The notes under the pieces are model-generated. The model saw nothing but the letters and a program-made list of their open reading frames with translations. It had not been told where the DNA came from and searched no databases. A program made the translations under genes and the position numbers. 64,000 bases of DNA from Pseudopyrenochaeta lycopersici (Eukaryota > Ascomycota > Dothideomycetes > Pleosporales > Pseudopyrenochaetaceae). The DNA lies in contig NHZP01000001.1 of the NCBI GenBank assembly GCA_003313425.1, positions 1-64,000 of the forward strand, written 5' to 3'. This document shows positions 24,491 to 36,671 of the stretch, one piece after another (positions within the stretch are counted from its first letter, which is position 1; each line of letters opens with the position of its first letter).

Positions 24491-26680
24491 CTGCGGCTCG
24501 TCTCTATCGCTTAGGCTGCTCTGCTCCTGCTTCCTCTTTCTACTCGCCTCTGTATGTAGAAGGAAGCTAAGGAAGGCGTGCCAGCTATAGCTTAACGTGC
24601 GGAAGACGTTAATTGAATAAATACTTAGCCCCTATACTATATTAGCCTGTATAGTATAGGCTACTAGTCCTGTTGTTGTAAAACGCCCACTCTGTACCTT
24701 AAGCGGATCCTCTCCGTCCTCCTCGCTGTTACTGCTACCGTCTACCTTAGGCGCAAACGCCTAGTGACTACCGCGACTCTTTTTCTCCTAACAATAGCCT
24801 GCTGCAAACCGCTGTCCTACTACCTCGCGCCTAATACCTACAGCTACGTGCTAGTACTCCTAGATTATTAGCCGCGTGCCTAGAAGCTCTACTAACTTAA
24901 CCGCTAACGCACGCGTAAGCCTATCTATATCCTAGAGCTTATCCTTGTCTACCTAGAGGTAGTCGTTTATTAATGCTAAAGCTACTTTACCTTAGCTAGC
25001 TAGCAGTATCGCCCGCAGAGGCTGTACGTAGAGCAGGTACGCTGCGATTAACTGCCCTACCGCCTCTAGCAGGAAGCGCGGAACTACCTTAGGTTAATCC
25101 TACTGCGCCTGCGTCTTATAGTAGCAGGTAACTAGCGTAACCTGCCTATTAATTATGTAGAGGTTATAATCCTAGAGCACCCTATTACGCTACTAAACTA
25201 ACAGTAACTTAGGCCTGCGCGCTGGCTGCCTGCCTGTAATATAGACCGCGAGACAGAGTAGCTTAAGGAAGCGTCCTACGCGCTAGAGATATTACTGCAC
25301 TTGTTGCTTATACTATAGTATAGACGCCTTAGCTTAGTAGACTTAGCTACCTTAATTACCCTCCTTACCTTCCTGCTCCCCTCTTAATATATATAGTCGC
25401 TGCGTAGCTGGCACGCTCGCGAGCCGCGCGAGAACCTAGTCCCTGCCCTCTTTAAGCTAAGCTAGTGTTAAGAAGCAGCCTACTTACTGTGCTGTTGTTA
25501 TATTATCTTAGATAGCTGCTAGGTTAGTAGAGCGTCACTGTGCCTGCTCCTCTACCTAGAGCAGTTCCCCCTAAAGGATCTGCTCTGCCTTCGCTACTAG
25601 TCCTTGTGCTATAGCGTAAAAGCGCTCTAGCTTAATAGGCTAGCCTTTAAGGAAGAACGTCTAGCAGTTAGAAGACTACTACATACTGCCTGCAATACAG
25701 CCTAGGGTACGTAGAGAGATATACTTAGCGTAAGTAAGTAGACTAATTATAATGCTTATTAGGCTATGCGAGCTATTAACGAGATAGCGCGCTCGCTAAT
25801 GTAGTAGAGCAGCTGTCTTAGTAGCACCCTACTCTGCGCGCTAGGTAGATAGGAGGAAAGCTTTAGCTGCTAGGACGCGGACGTAGTAGATAATTAAGCT
25901 AAGAAGCGTTAAGAACTGCAAGGCGTCGTGTAGTTAGTTTATATCTAGGTTAATAGCTAGCGCGGCAAGGAAGTAGATTATACTACTATGAAACGGCTGA
26001 CAGTATACCTCCTAGCAGAACAGTGCCTTAGATAAGCTTAGGATAGCCTTCTGCTGTTTAGCTACGTAACTGCTTCTGTTAGTAGTAGTTAGTAGTCTCT
26101 AGAGCTTTACTGCTTCCTGCTTCTACCCTCTGTGCTAGGGGAATAGGCGGACGATATGCTAGAATCCATCCTCTGCGTCTTCCTCCTCCTTCTCTTTCTC
26201 TCTAGCAGCAATTAACTGCAGGTAGTAGCAAATAAGTCGTGCCTAGAGCCGTGCTGCGCAACGTTAGCTTTCTATCTTCTGCATACGACCTAGAGGGCGA
26301 CAATCAGACTGCTGTGGTGTTACACTACGTAGCCAGCGCAACGTCTTAATCGATAGCAAGCTGAGCCCCTTGACAGCCTGCTTAACTACCTCTTCAACGC
26401 GGCGTACTGTATATTGTAATACTAGCTCGTCGTCGCCTAGCGGTCGCACAGCGTAGGCGAGCTGCTTCTAGTCTGGGTAGGCTTTAAGGTGCTGCTCCTA
26501 TTGCGTCCGTTTTAACCAGCTAGTGCGGTCGTAGGCTAAGGCCTCTTCAGCGATTTGGCTAATTGCCTTGTTATCCTGACGCTCAATAGTTTCCCACTTA
26601 GCTAACAAGCTAGTGAGCCTCTCCTTAGGGTCTAGCCGCTTTCTCTGCTGTTGTTACTGCCCCGAATGCTGATCCTGCGT

Positions 26681-26805
26681 CTGCTCCTATGCCTGCTCCT
26701 GTGCCTGCTCCTGTGCCTGCTCCTGTGCCTGCTCCTGTGCCTGCTCCTGTGCCTGCTCCTGTGCCTGCTCCTGTGCCTGCTCCTGTGCCTGCTCCTGTAC
26801 CTCTG
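26681..26805. repeat. (TGCTCCTGTGCC)n 12-bp array encoding Gln-Glu-Gln-Ala
   Basis: About ten 12-bp units within TLH-C1, encoding (QAQE)n on the minus strand right after the second zinc-finger segment. Confidence 0.95.
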
Positions 26806-27292
26806 CCTGTACTACAAAGTACCGGACGTAGCGCCGTTCGCGGAAAAAAGTCTGCACCTTAACTGGCCTCCATAGCTGCGTAGCGTGCTCCTGGTACGAG
26901 GTCGCAGAGGCAGAGGACCATCGTGTAAGCTTTATACCGTGCTGCTCGTTTATATGTTTCTGTATACACTTACGGCTTGTGCTTAGAAAGCCGCAGCGCT
27001 TGCTAGTAGTAGTGCTACTACTACTACTGCTACTGCTACTGCTAGCGACGTGATTACAGCAGAGAAATGCGTCCTGTGGGGAACCTAGCTCCGCGATAGG
27101 CGGGCTGTTTGGTTGAGGGAGAGGGACCTCCGCTGGCGGGTTTAAGTTAAGGCCTTGGTAGGCTGCGAGCAGCTCTCTCCGCTGCGTTGCAGGTATACTA
27201 TGCTGGCGCTCTAGGTGCTGATCTAGGCCGTAGACAGCGCAGGTATGCTGGCGGCAGACAAGGACGCTGTAGGATGGGAGAAAGGTAAACAT

Positions 27293-27586
27293 TATAGATA
27301 CTCTTTCTTTTTCTCTCTTTTGTTCCCTCTCGCTTTTACTCTTATTTATTCTATTATATAGAACGCGTAGTTACGCGTCTAGGAACGCGATTTATGCTCT
27401 AACGCGTTACGCGTAGGTACTAGCTAATCTAGGTTAGAGAACTAGCTAAGAAAGGTTTAGTCGCAGAATAAAGGGGGCGGACGCATTCTTCTAGGTGTTC
27501 TCCTTCTGTTTCGTAAGATTAGCGAACGCACAGGGCAAGAGAAAAAAGGGGGAGACCGCATAGTTCTGGGTGTTCATAAGGCCTGG
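27293..27586 (-). promoter_or_regulatory. TLH-C1 promoter with cluster of ACGCGT (MCB-like) boxes
   Basis: Directly upstream of the TLH-C1 start. ACGCGT occurs at 27363-27368, 27373-27378, 27402-27407 and 27409-27414, plus ACGCGA at 27385-27390: five ACGCG boxes in about 52 bp, 70-120 bp before the ATG. ACGCGT is the known MluI cell-cycle box bound by MBF in yeasts to drive G1/S genes; a similar role here is inference. The segment is almost identical to 41013-41306 (one difference seen in 27301-27586: CAGGGC/CGGGGC) and ends at the shared breakpoint GGCCTGG. Confidence 0.65.
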
Positions 27587-28575
27587 TTAGTGTTATCTTT
27601 CTAATTTTAGTTCTAACCTAAATAGAACTTTATACTACCTCCTCCTTCTTCTACACTTTACTACCGCCCTCTCTTTACTCTGTAATACCTAACAGGCCTT
27701 CTACCTACTCTTTCTTCCTTACTCTTACTCTTTTGTCTTACTGCGCTTAGCTTCTTTTCTTACACTAGACGGCCTACTACCTACCCCTCTATTACGCTCC
27801 GCGTTCTGCATAAAACTGCTTCTCTTAAACTTTTACTATCTATTACGCTCCTATATATATCTTTATACTCTTTATTCTCTACTCTTATAGGTTATACCTT
27901 ATCTAACTTTTATCTAGTCCTAACTAGAACTTAATTTTAAATCTCTACCTTTAAATAATAATAGCCTTACTATAACGCCTCTCTATAAGTTTAGGCAGCT
28001 AGTATACTTCTACTATAGGTTATAGGTTGCAGGTTGCAGGGCGTCTCTCTCTATTTCTACGGGTTTAGAGGCTACTTCTAACCTTCCTATAGGTTACAGG
28101 CTATCTTTTGCCTCTCTATTTACTTCTCCTTACTCTACTGTTACCTCTTCTTACTTCTTATACCTACCTACTTACCCTATTTATATACGTATAACAGGCC
28201 TCTGTTTTTTAAATAATAATTTATCTTCTACGTATTATACTTACTCTACTAATAACTGCGTAAACTAATAAAACTCTTTTACTAAATTATTACTCTCTAC
28301 TGTAATCTAACTTGTGCTTCTTTACTAAATATTCTAATATACTCTATGTCTCCTACTGCGCTGCTAACTCTAAACTCTGCTAACCCCCTACTTTCTTACC
28401 TCTCTACTCTTACTACTTTGTCCTTAAAATACTACTCTACTCTACTCTACTAATCTCTTCCTTTTATATTATTTTATTACTCTAACTTCTGTCTCTGTTA
28501 GGGCTAGAACTCCCTCTACCTGCACCTACTATCTACCTACTCTTTCTTCTTCTTCCTAATATATTTATCCTGCAC

Positions 28576-28768
28576 AAGTTAGGGGACTTTTATAAGTTAG
28601 AGGTATTTACGAGTTAGGCGGTCTTCTATAGGTTAGGAGGCCTTCTATAGATTAGAGGACTTCTACAGGTTAGGTAGTCTTCTACAGGTTAGGGGGAATT
28701 TTATAGGTTAGGGGATTTCTATAGGTTAGGCGGTCTTCTATAAGTTAGGGGACTTCTACTAGTTAGAG
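28576..28768 (+). repeat. Telomere-like 18-20 bp tandem array, third copy
   Basis: About ten or eleven units of the AGTTAGGGGACTTCTAT / GGTTAGGCGGTCTTCTAT type, homologous to 4903-5045 but longer and more decayed. Confidence 0.75.
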
Positions 28769-29808
28769 AACTTTCTGTGTCTATTCTATATATTCTAACT
28801 TTTACTTAACTATTAAGTAAAAGTTAGTCTCTAGTTATACTCTCCTCTTCTCTAGCAGTAATCTAGTCTACCCTTCCTCCTCTAGTACGTTACTAGTTCC
28901 TTTAACATATGCTATAAATACTATAAACACCTAGTATATCTTATTACTCTATATACTACTCTACTAGCCCTCCTTTCCTTCCTTATAGGCCTGCTACTTA
29001 TCCCCTTTCCTTTATTACTTATATTCCCTAACGTCTTTACTGCGTGCGCTTAGCTCTTTTCTGTACTAACAGGCCTACCTACCCTCCTCTTCTCCTAAAT
29101 TAGACGCTTCTCTTACCTCTTATTCTTCTCCCTTTACTAAAAACAGGTTATAGTTATAGGTTATTATTATAAATTACTATTATAGGTAATAGATAACTAG
29201 AAACAGATAACGGGAACTAGGTTACACGCTCTTTCTAGCCTTAAGCAGTTATCTTTAACTATTAAACCTATCTTGTAAACCTAGCAATTATCTTTATACG
29301 TTTATTCTTCTTCTTATAACACCTTACAGGCCCTAACTTCTATTCTAATAAGAATGTAAGTTAGTTTCTGCCTTTCTAACTTTTAATCTAGCCTAAACCT
29401 AAATCCTCTACCCTTTTCTTCTTCTAATACCTTACTGCCCTCTGCTCTTCTCCCTCTTCTCTTAATAAGTTAAGCCTTTCTTTCCTTCTTTACAGGCCCG
29501 CCTACTACCCCCCTTTACTTTATTACTTATTATCCCTAACATCTTCTCTACCTGCGCTTAGCTTCTTTTCTTATATTAACGGGCTAACTGCCTACCCTTT
29601 TCTTATAACAGATCTCTTTTAACTAGTTTCTCTGCTGCCTATAGGCTGTAGGTAACGGGTTATAGGCTATAATTCTGTGCGGTTGCTACGGGTTGCGGTT
29701 ACCGTTACGGGCATGGGTTACCGCTTACTAGATGTAGCCGCAAGTTAGTCTATGACACGGTTGTCCCAGCGTCTTATAATCTAATCCTTAATTTTCTTGA
29801 ACCTTAGT

Positions 29809-29945
29809 TTTTATAATCTTCTATTTTTATAATACTCTATTTTTATAATACTCTATTTTTATAATCCTCTATTTTTATAATCCTCTATTTTTATAATCCT
29901 CTATTTTTATAATCCTCTATTTTTATAATCCTCTATTTTTATAAA
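29809..29945. repeat. 16-bp minisatellite (CTATTTTTATAATCCT)n
   Basis: About eight head-to-tail 16-bp units, nearly perfect, immediately downstream of the TLH-A3 reading region. Confidence 0.9.
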
Positions 29946-29949
29946 ATAA

Positions 29950-32900
29950 CCTATTTACTGTCTCTAATAATTCACGACTTATAATATATAATTTACTAGG
30001 TCTTTATCTTTACACGGACTCTTCTATAATCTACTTCCCTTACTCTACTAATAATTATGTAACCTAATAAAACTCCCTTACTAAATTATTACTTTCTACT
30101 GTATCTAGTAATTATTTTCTTCCTAAATACTCTATTAAAGTTATGCTTTCTCCTACATTATTAATACCTAACTTCTATAACTGCGCATACTATTAGTCTA
30201 AAATCTCTCTGTAACTAAATACTATACCTGTTAACCCTATAATTAATACTCCCTTATATTAATAACTTCCGCCTAGTACTCTTTAATACTACCCCTTCTT
30301 ATTCAGCTCCTAGCTGTTATATATCTTCTGCGGCACTCTACTACACGGGAAATATCTTGAATAAAACTTAAACTAAATCTGCTCCTCTATAGTCTTTACT
30401 ATCTCTTTTACAACTATACTCTTAGCCCGCTAATACTGCTATATATTATATCTACTCTACGGGTTGCTAGCTCCCTTGTATATGCTGTATTAGTTCGCCT
30501 ACTACGCTAACTGCCTGCGCACCTACTCTACGTTAGTAAACTCTTACTATTAGCGCTCTCCTAACATCTACTACAGGCCTTGCTGCTCTTACTCCTGCTA
30601 CTAAAACGCGTGCTACGTCTCCTCTCGCTTAACATTAACTACGTCTATCTTAGCCCCCTCGCTGTTCTTATGCTCTCTCTTCTCTGCTGTCTCTTCTCTT
30701 GTAACCTCCTCCTACTGCCCGTCAATCCCCTAGCATACGTCGCATATCTCCTTATTATCCTCCTTACTGTACCCTACGTAATCCTTCCTCCCGTCTAAGT
30801 ACCTATCTAACACCTCCCTCCTATATCCTACTATTCCGCTCTTGCCTCCTATAAATCTCCTTACTAATGCCTTCTCTACTTCTATCTACCTATTGTTAGC
30901 GCGTTGTTACCCTTCCTAAATAATTAAAATTGCCTTACTCCGCAACCTGTCTTAGCCTGCCCTACTACTCTCTTACGCGTACTCTAATATTATGAATAGC
31001 TAGTTAATGTAAACGATGCACTGCACGTCTGGTATGTTGACGCCTATGCCTAACGCGCTCGTTACTATAATTACGCGCTGCTTGCCTGCTATAAAGTCTA
31101 CTAACATGCTTACCTTGCCTACAGCGTTAGCGTAATACGCACGATAATCTAACTGCTCTGCTAACGCGTTAACCTTTAGTTTTAAGTTACTATATATAAT
31201 AATCTTACCTGTCTTATACTTTCAGAGCCTCTGCTGTACCTTCTTTACTACTATTAATTTAACTATTTTCTTCTTTATAGACCTACTAACCTTAATTATT
31301 TAATATGCTACGTTTACCCTTATTATTAGCTGTCTAAACATCTTTACTTACTCTTATACAAAACACATCTGTTAATATAACTTGTCCTCTTCGCTTAGCG
31401 GCAATATTACTATTAACAATACTATCTGCGTCTTAGCTACTACTAGCTTACCTAACTGCTGCATCTGCTTGCGGAACGTGTACTAATAGTTTAACATAAT
31501 ATAATATTTGTTAATTACGATACAGTCTAGCTGCCGCGTCGCTCGCAGCTAATTTAAAAATGTTGTAAAGTCTTCTCCTACAGCTAACTTAGGCGTTACG
31601 AAAATAATAGCGGCTGCGTTAGGCGGGCGACGACTCTCCTACTTAGTATATAATATGCCTAGCTTCTTATACTACTATATTATGTCTCTGCGTAATAATA
31701 CTAACAGTATAATAATAACTGTTGTCCCGCCTTATTCTGCCTACGCTAGTAATATAAATAATATACTCTTGCCTGCGCCTGTTAGTATCACAGCGATAAC
31801 AGGACTCTTACCCGCAATAATTGCCTTAATTGCTTTCTTCTGCACGCCCCTGAACTTTGCTTTATTGCCCTTAAGCTATTTAAACTGCGTAACTAAATCT
31901 ATCTTTACTAAACGCTCCTGTTACTCTAGTCTTACCTTATTAGCCTTATTTTTAAATAGCGCTCTTTTTTACTTCTTATAGTCTATCGCTCCTTACATAG
32001 CTAACTAAAACCCTAAAAATTAATACTAATTAGTGCTTAAATTGCGGAACAGCTGCCTCTTATTTGCTACTACGCCCGCCTGCTCTATAATTCCCTGTGC
32101 GTATACTATACTTACTACGTGTGAAGTGTGCCTAGACTATTTGTCTGCGATAATAGCTGCTATGTTTTCTTCCCTCTACTCTTTATTGTCCTCGCCCTCC
32201 TTAGCTGTAAACGCTGTTAAACTACGCAAAAATTGCTAGCTAATACTAATAGTAATCTTACAGTATACTGTAATCGTTAGCTCCTGCCCTACTAGTCCTA
32301 CCCTGCTCTCGCGCTTTAACGTTTCCCGCACACGCTTAGACGTCTACTTACGTCTGTTTAGGTTAGCGGGCTACAAGTACAATAAAATAGCCTCCTTCTT
32401 CTACACTATTGTTTCGAGTCGCTGCTGGAATAGTAACACTAGCTACAAGTACTACACTAGCAGCTCGCCTACCTCGCGCGGTAAGTAGCGATAGATTACC
32501 TTAACATTGCTACTAATAGCGTACCCTTTGTAGTATTGTGTGACGTATACTACTAAGCTGTCTTTAATAAATATATTACAGTATCCGCCCTTCGTCGTGT
32601 TTTAGTGTTAGACGCTTAATATCTCTGTTGCTTGTGCGGGCTGCCTACCTAATATATACAGCAAAGCGATTAGCTTCTCTTAAAATGTAACTACGCGGTC
32701 TATGTACCGCTCTACCTCTTTCTTATTAATGCTGGAATGGGTGCCTAGCTTAATAAACTGCTCTTAGGTTCTAGCGTCTTGCCCTACCTACTTAAAAAGC
32801 TATTTCTCCCTATCTACAGGCATGCGGGTGCGCTAGTCCTGTAAAAAATTCTATCTAGGTTGGTTGTTAGTTGGGTTGTCGTGTAATTGCTCCTACAGAA

Positions 32901-34719
32901 CCTGGGGCACTTAATCTGCTGTCTGCCTAGCGTAAAATAATAGCTCCTTAAGTAGTATCTGCTTACTCTCTGCCTGCATCCCGTGTACTATGCTGCGGAA
33001 CTAGGATATACTGAAGTAGAGATTCTTGTACAGCAGCTCGTCCCTCCCTATCTACTTAACGTGCCTGCGCGTAGTAGTGTTATAATGCACCTTAAGCCCG
33101 TACGTGCGTAAGTTAAGTATCTACTGTATTAGGCTGTGGCTGCCTCGCACTATAAACTTGTCTATTATCTTCTATATAAACTCTAAACAGCCCTTTAGTT
33201 AATGCTAGGCTGGGCTGCTGCCGCCGTCGCTACTATACGCGCTATTATTGTCGAAGTTGTCGTCCTTAAACAGCTTGGACAGCTTAAGCGCCCGCTGCAT
33301 AACTATAAAACGGGTAACTTTAATTACAGATGATAGTATTAGCGGGTACAGCTTAGGGCCCTTCTAGCCGTCCTCTTTGACGCTAAGTACTGCCAGCGCA
33401 CACACTAAAGCGCAGTCGTACTCCTTGCAGCAGATAACCTAGTTAAGTAGCGCAATATAAAACTCTAAGCACGCTTTCTAGATTAGGGTTAGCTTTACGT
33501 GCTTAGGCTTAGGCTCGTCGTTAGGCTCGGACGGTTTCTGCTTGTTGAGCTCGTTAATTATTATCTCGTCCTCAGCCTCTACCTGATCCTCCACCTAATC
33601 CTCTACCTAATCCTCTACCTAATCCTCCACCTGATCCTCTACCTCTATCTCTACCTCCTCTATATCTCTTTCTGCCTGTTCGACTAGCGCCTCTTACGCC
33701 TCGCGCTGCTGCCGCGTGAATTGATACCTGGGGCTGTTCTAGCTATGCTCCTGCCGCGTGCGGGCGAAAAATATTAACATCTGCTTCTACGGGCGTAATC
33801 GCTCCTTAATTAACTTATTGTCTATATATGCCTGCAGCAGCGTGTACTAAGTCTAGTGCATCTTAGTGCGAATAGCCTCTATCTGTACGAATATACCTGT
33901 CTGCTTAATAACAGACGCCTAGCTAACGCAGGCCAGCCTATCTATAGTATTCTAAATAGCAGCCTTAACGGGCTTATCTTCTTTGTCTAGGTCTATATTT
34001 AGCTCCTTAATACTTGTAAGCAACTCAGGGCGCTTTACGTTAATTAAGTACAGCAGCTACCTAGTCTGCTCTAGCTATAGGGCTGCCTTATCCTTCTCTC
34101 TGTCTTAGATGGATGTCTTCGCCCGGTTCTTAGCGTTAGCCTACGTCTTAGCCATCTTCTCGCCTACCTGCGCCTACGCTGCCTTACCTTTAGTAGGGAC
34201 AGGCTGTGGGCCGCTGTTTAGATTATAATTTACCTTAAAGTACTATAACCTATGCTAGCTTCTAAACAATTACTAGTAGTGCACGTGCTTGCAGCCTTTA
34301 TCTACCTTAGCCTATACATCCTTCTCCCTTATCTAGCTTAGGCGTCCGCGTTTCTTGCTAGCTAACTACCTATGTATTATGCGCTAATATTCTTTAAGTG
34401 CTTTAGGGCTGCGAAATATAAGCTAGTACCTTTCTAGGTTTAGTTAATATAACAGTCCGTCTGTATACACTAGTAGTTAGGGGATTAGCTGCACGCTGTT
34501 GCTTGGTATCTCTAACTCGCTAGGATACTGTATTAAGCCTGCCTACTAACGAACAGCATCTCCTACTGCTTTAGCTCTCCTGTGCGACTGCTTGTGCTGC
34601 TTCTGTAAATGGCCCTTAATTTGATCTGGCTATACCGCGTACCAGCACGCTCTGCATATAGCTACCTAGTACTCGGCTAAGTACTTAAAGTACTAGTGCT
34701 CCACGTCTGCTTCTGACAT
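29950..34719 (-). pseudogene. TLH-A3: diverged telomere-linked RecQ helicase, RIP-inactivated
   Basis: ATG at 34719 opens a frame with an N-terminal zinc-finger pattern (ICRACWYA...GHLQKQHK) like that of TLH-A1. In the same phase: motif I TGAGKS (about residues 980-985, near 31775); motif II now NKYY where A1 has DECH, all four residues changed in the G-to-A or C-to-T direction; motif VI QESSRAGQDR near 30960; then a C-terminal Cys segment (EICDVCQG) and a tail ending near 29950-30000. The end is approximate because no ancestral stop can be told from RIP stops. It is clearly homologous to TLH-A1/A2 but far more diverged, so it belongs to an older duplication. ORF-B3 diverges from it across 200 bp. 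Confidence 0.75.
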
Positions 34720-34919
34720 AGTAGCGACCTGCTTAGTACTCTGCTCTATACTATAAATACTAGTGTATTGCTTGGGTATTACGTTTTGCGTTCCTAGTTG
34801 TGCGTTAATTAATATAGTGCGGACGGAGTTCTGATTGGTACGTTACCCTAGTTAGGGGCTCACTATAACATAATTACTTCTTCTTTTCCTATATTACTTA
34901 TGTTAATAAATAAATAAAT
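34720..34919. promoter_or_regulatory. Shared divergent promoter of TLH-A3 and ORF-B3
   Basis: 200 bp between divergent ATGs. Contains an AATAAATAAATAAAT run just before the ORF-B3 ATG and no ACGCGT. The layout matches the other two modules. Confidence 0.45.
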
Positions 34920-36671
34920 ATGTTGCGATTGCTGTTATCTAATCTGCCCTGGATCTCTGTACTAGAAGAAGCTGCTAAGCAATTTAATGGCGGGCCCTGG
35001 AGCTTTCTGCTGGCTAGTAAGTCTAGCTTTACCTATAAGTACAGATACAACCTACTGAATAAGGACTACTAGAAGCTTTTCTGGCGCTAGACAATAGTCT
35101 TAAACCCGCAGCGTAACGCTCTATTTTGTCTATACAGCGCTAGGTAGTTGATCCTAGACGAAACTAGCATCTGTAAGCCTATCTTTGTCGCCTACTCTGT
35201 TCTGTCAGCAATATAGTTGTTAAGGGAGACGCTCGCCGAAGACGCGCTGCCTGATAACGCCTGGGCTAAGCTCGTCTCTGCAGCACAGGACCTTGCACGT
35301 ACAGAAAGTGAGGATGCCTAAAAGGAACCTCCTTTGGCGCAGAGGCCTCGCGACTCTCTGCTGCAGTCTGTAAAGCGGGCTCTGCTGTGGGCAGCTACGT
35401 CTACTTTAGCCCTGCTATTAAAGCGGCCCCGGCTCCGTACAGAGTCGCCTAGCCTAGCTACGCCGCAGCTGTTGTAGCCTAAGGAGCCTAAGGAGCCTGA
35501 GGAGCCCGTCCACGGACAAGCCGGCCAGGAGGAACCCGCCTAGACTACAACAGTTACTAATAACAACTACCGCGCGGAGCGAGCCCGAGCGCTTAAGCTG
35601 GAGGCGGCTTAGGTAAAGAAGAAGCTTAAGCTGGGCCTGATCCTGCTGCTAGAGAAGGCGCCTCACAAGGAACACGGTACCTACGCGTCTATATCGCAGC
35701 AGGATAAGCCGCTTATCTCTTAGATCCTTAAGCAGCTTATTAATAAAGATAACAACTTATATAGTAGCGCTGCAGCGCCTTACGCAACTGCTTCCAGCAT
35801 ACTTAATAAGGCGCGTGCTATTAGTAATGCTACCTCTCAGGCTTCTGCTACTGCCTTCCTGCAAAGCTGGCGTATGTAAGGAACGCCCTTTGCGCCAGAC
35901 TCTACTAATGCTTGCCCGCCTGCTTCCTCCTACGGCCGCTGGCAGCTGTCGCAGAGGAGTCGTCCTTTAACTGTACCTTAGAGCGCGCTCGCCTTAGCCT
36001 AGAGCCTGTGCGATTGCTACAAGCAGGAGCTGGATATTATTTATATTAAGTACCGCTAGGCTATAGCTTTCCTTAGTAAAGCGTATACAGAGAAGATAGA
36101 GTAGATCTAGAAATAAGACGCGGCCTTAAGTAGAGATATAAAAAATTAAAATAGTAAGGGCAAAGTTAGCTCAGAGGCTATAGACGCCTTACTGTAGTTA
36201 GTCTCTGCTACACTAGCGCTAGAGCAGCGACGGAGGTTTAAGAGGCAACTGCACTAAGCCCTTTGTTAGTTTAAGGCAGCTAGGACGCTTGGGTAGAGGG
36301 TGCTTTGCTTTATGCCACACGACATTATTACTAACTCGTGGGTAGAGAACGACCTTCGCATCCGACACTAGCACGTCTAGCTAGAGCTAGTAGTTAAGGT
36401 AAATCCTGTTACTTATAAAGTAAGCACGGCGTTAGATATCTAGCTAGGCTTAGAGGGTATTACTAGCGGCTTAATTAGCGAGAAGGAAACGCTCTCGATT
36501 AAAGCGAACGCACCAGTACCTGTTACGCAGGTAGAGGAGATTAAAGACAGCGAGGACAATAATAAGGATAACGTTAAGCCTGCGCCGTCTCGAGCGACTA
36601 CTAAGAGCCCTACGCCCACTCGTCCTATGCGTCAGCTTACCTTACTTAAGCTGTGTAGGCCGCAGGCGTAG
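34920..36671 (+). pseudogene. ORF-B3: third copy of the unknown subtelomeric protein, RIP-inactivated
   Basis: ATG 34920, in one phase to TAG 36669-36671 (584 codons); if that TAG is itself a RIP product, the next stop is TAA 36687-36689. Blocks shared with ORF-B1: NKDYWKLFWRQ, SICKPIFVAYSVLSAIWLLRETLAED, a basic/Pro linker with NNNYRAERARALK, and the end MRQLTLLKL. Keeping reading phase and block order over about 580 codons, despite heavy amino-acid divergence, argues that ORF-B was a real protein-coding gene before RIP. Family not recognised. Confidence 0.7.

Larger units (their letters stand above)
22545..27292 (-). pseudogene. TLH-C1: second-family telomere-linked helicase, internally deleted and RIP-mutated
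   Basis: N-terminus at ATG 27292: about 200 intact codons with two zinc-finger-like segments (VCRQHTCAVYGLDQHLERQH; KRCGFLSTSRKCIQKHINEQH), a Ser run and a Gln-Glu-Gln-Ala repeat, as in OrsD/DUF3505-type N-termini. A RIP-broken region follows to about 24500. The core has motif II degraded to NKSH (probably from DESH), LTATLPPS, VVYCRSKALCEQLA, YHAGMPGRAE and QESGRARGAG, a RecQ set. Motifs 0 and I-Ib are not found; an Ala-Val-Pro repeat (about 24345-24490) sits where they should be. After an Ala-Glu repeat the last 298 codons (23441-22545) are open, with Cys pairs CDNCEEQ, CPYCWGMLH and CWKCGLPERLC. The phase at the start differs from the helicase part, so at least one indel or intron lies between 24.35 and 26.26 kb. 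Confidence 0.8.
27587..29949. other. Spacer of third helicase module, rearranged copy of the unit-A 3' spacer
   Basis: Starts TTAGTGTTATCTTTC, matching 4571 of unit 1. It continues through a telomere-like array and the block TTTACTTAACTATTAAGTAAAAG (28800s; unit 1 about 5075-5230), but with extra internal sequence. Part is duplicated: 28225-28330 resembles 30040-30150 in the helicase C-terminal region. No intact gene was seen; several GGGTTA/GGTTGC-rich patches occur (about 28020-28100, 29640-29740). Confidence 0.6.

Noticed and set aside
29809..29945. 16-bp repeats as a possible CRISPR or iteron origin
   Set aside because: No spacers and simple AT-rich tandem repetition; nothing supports an origin.
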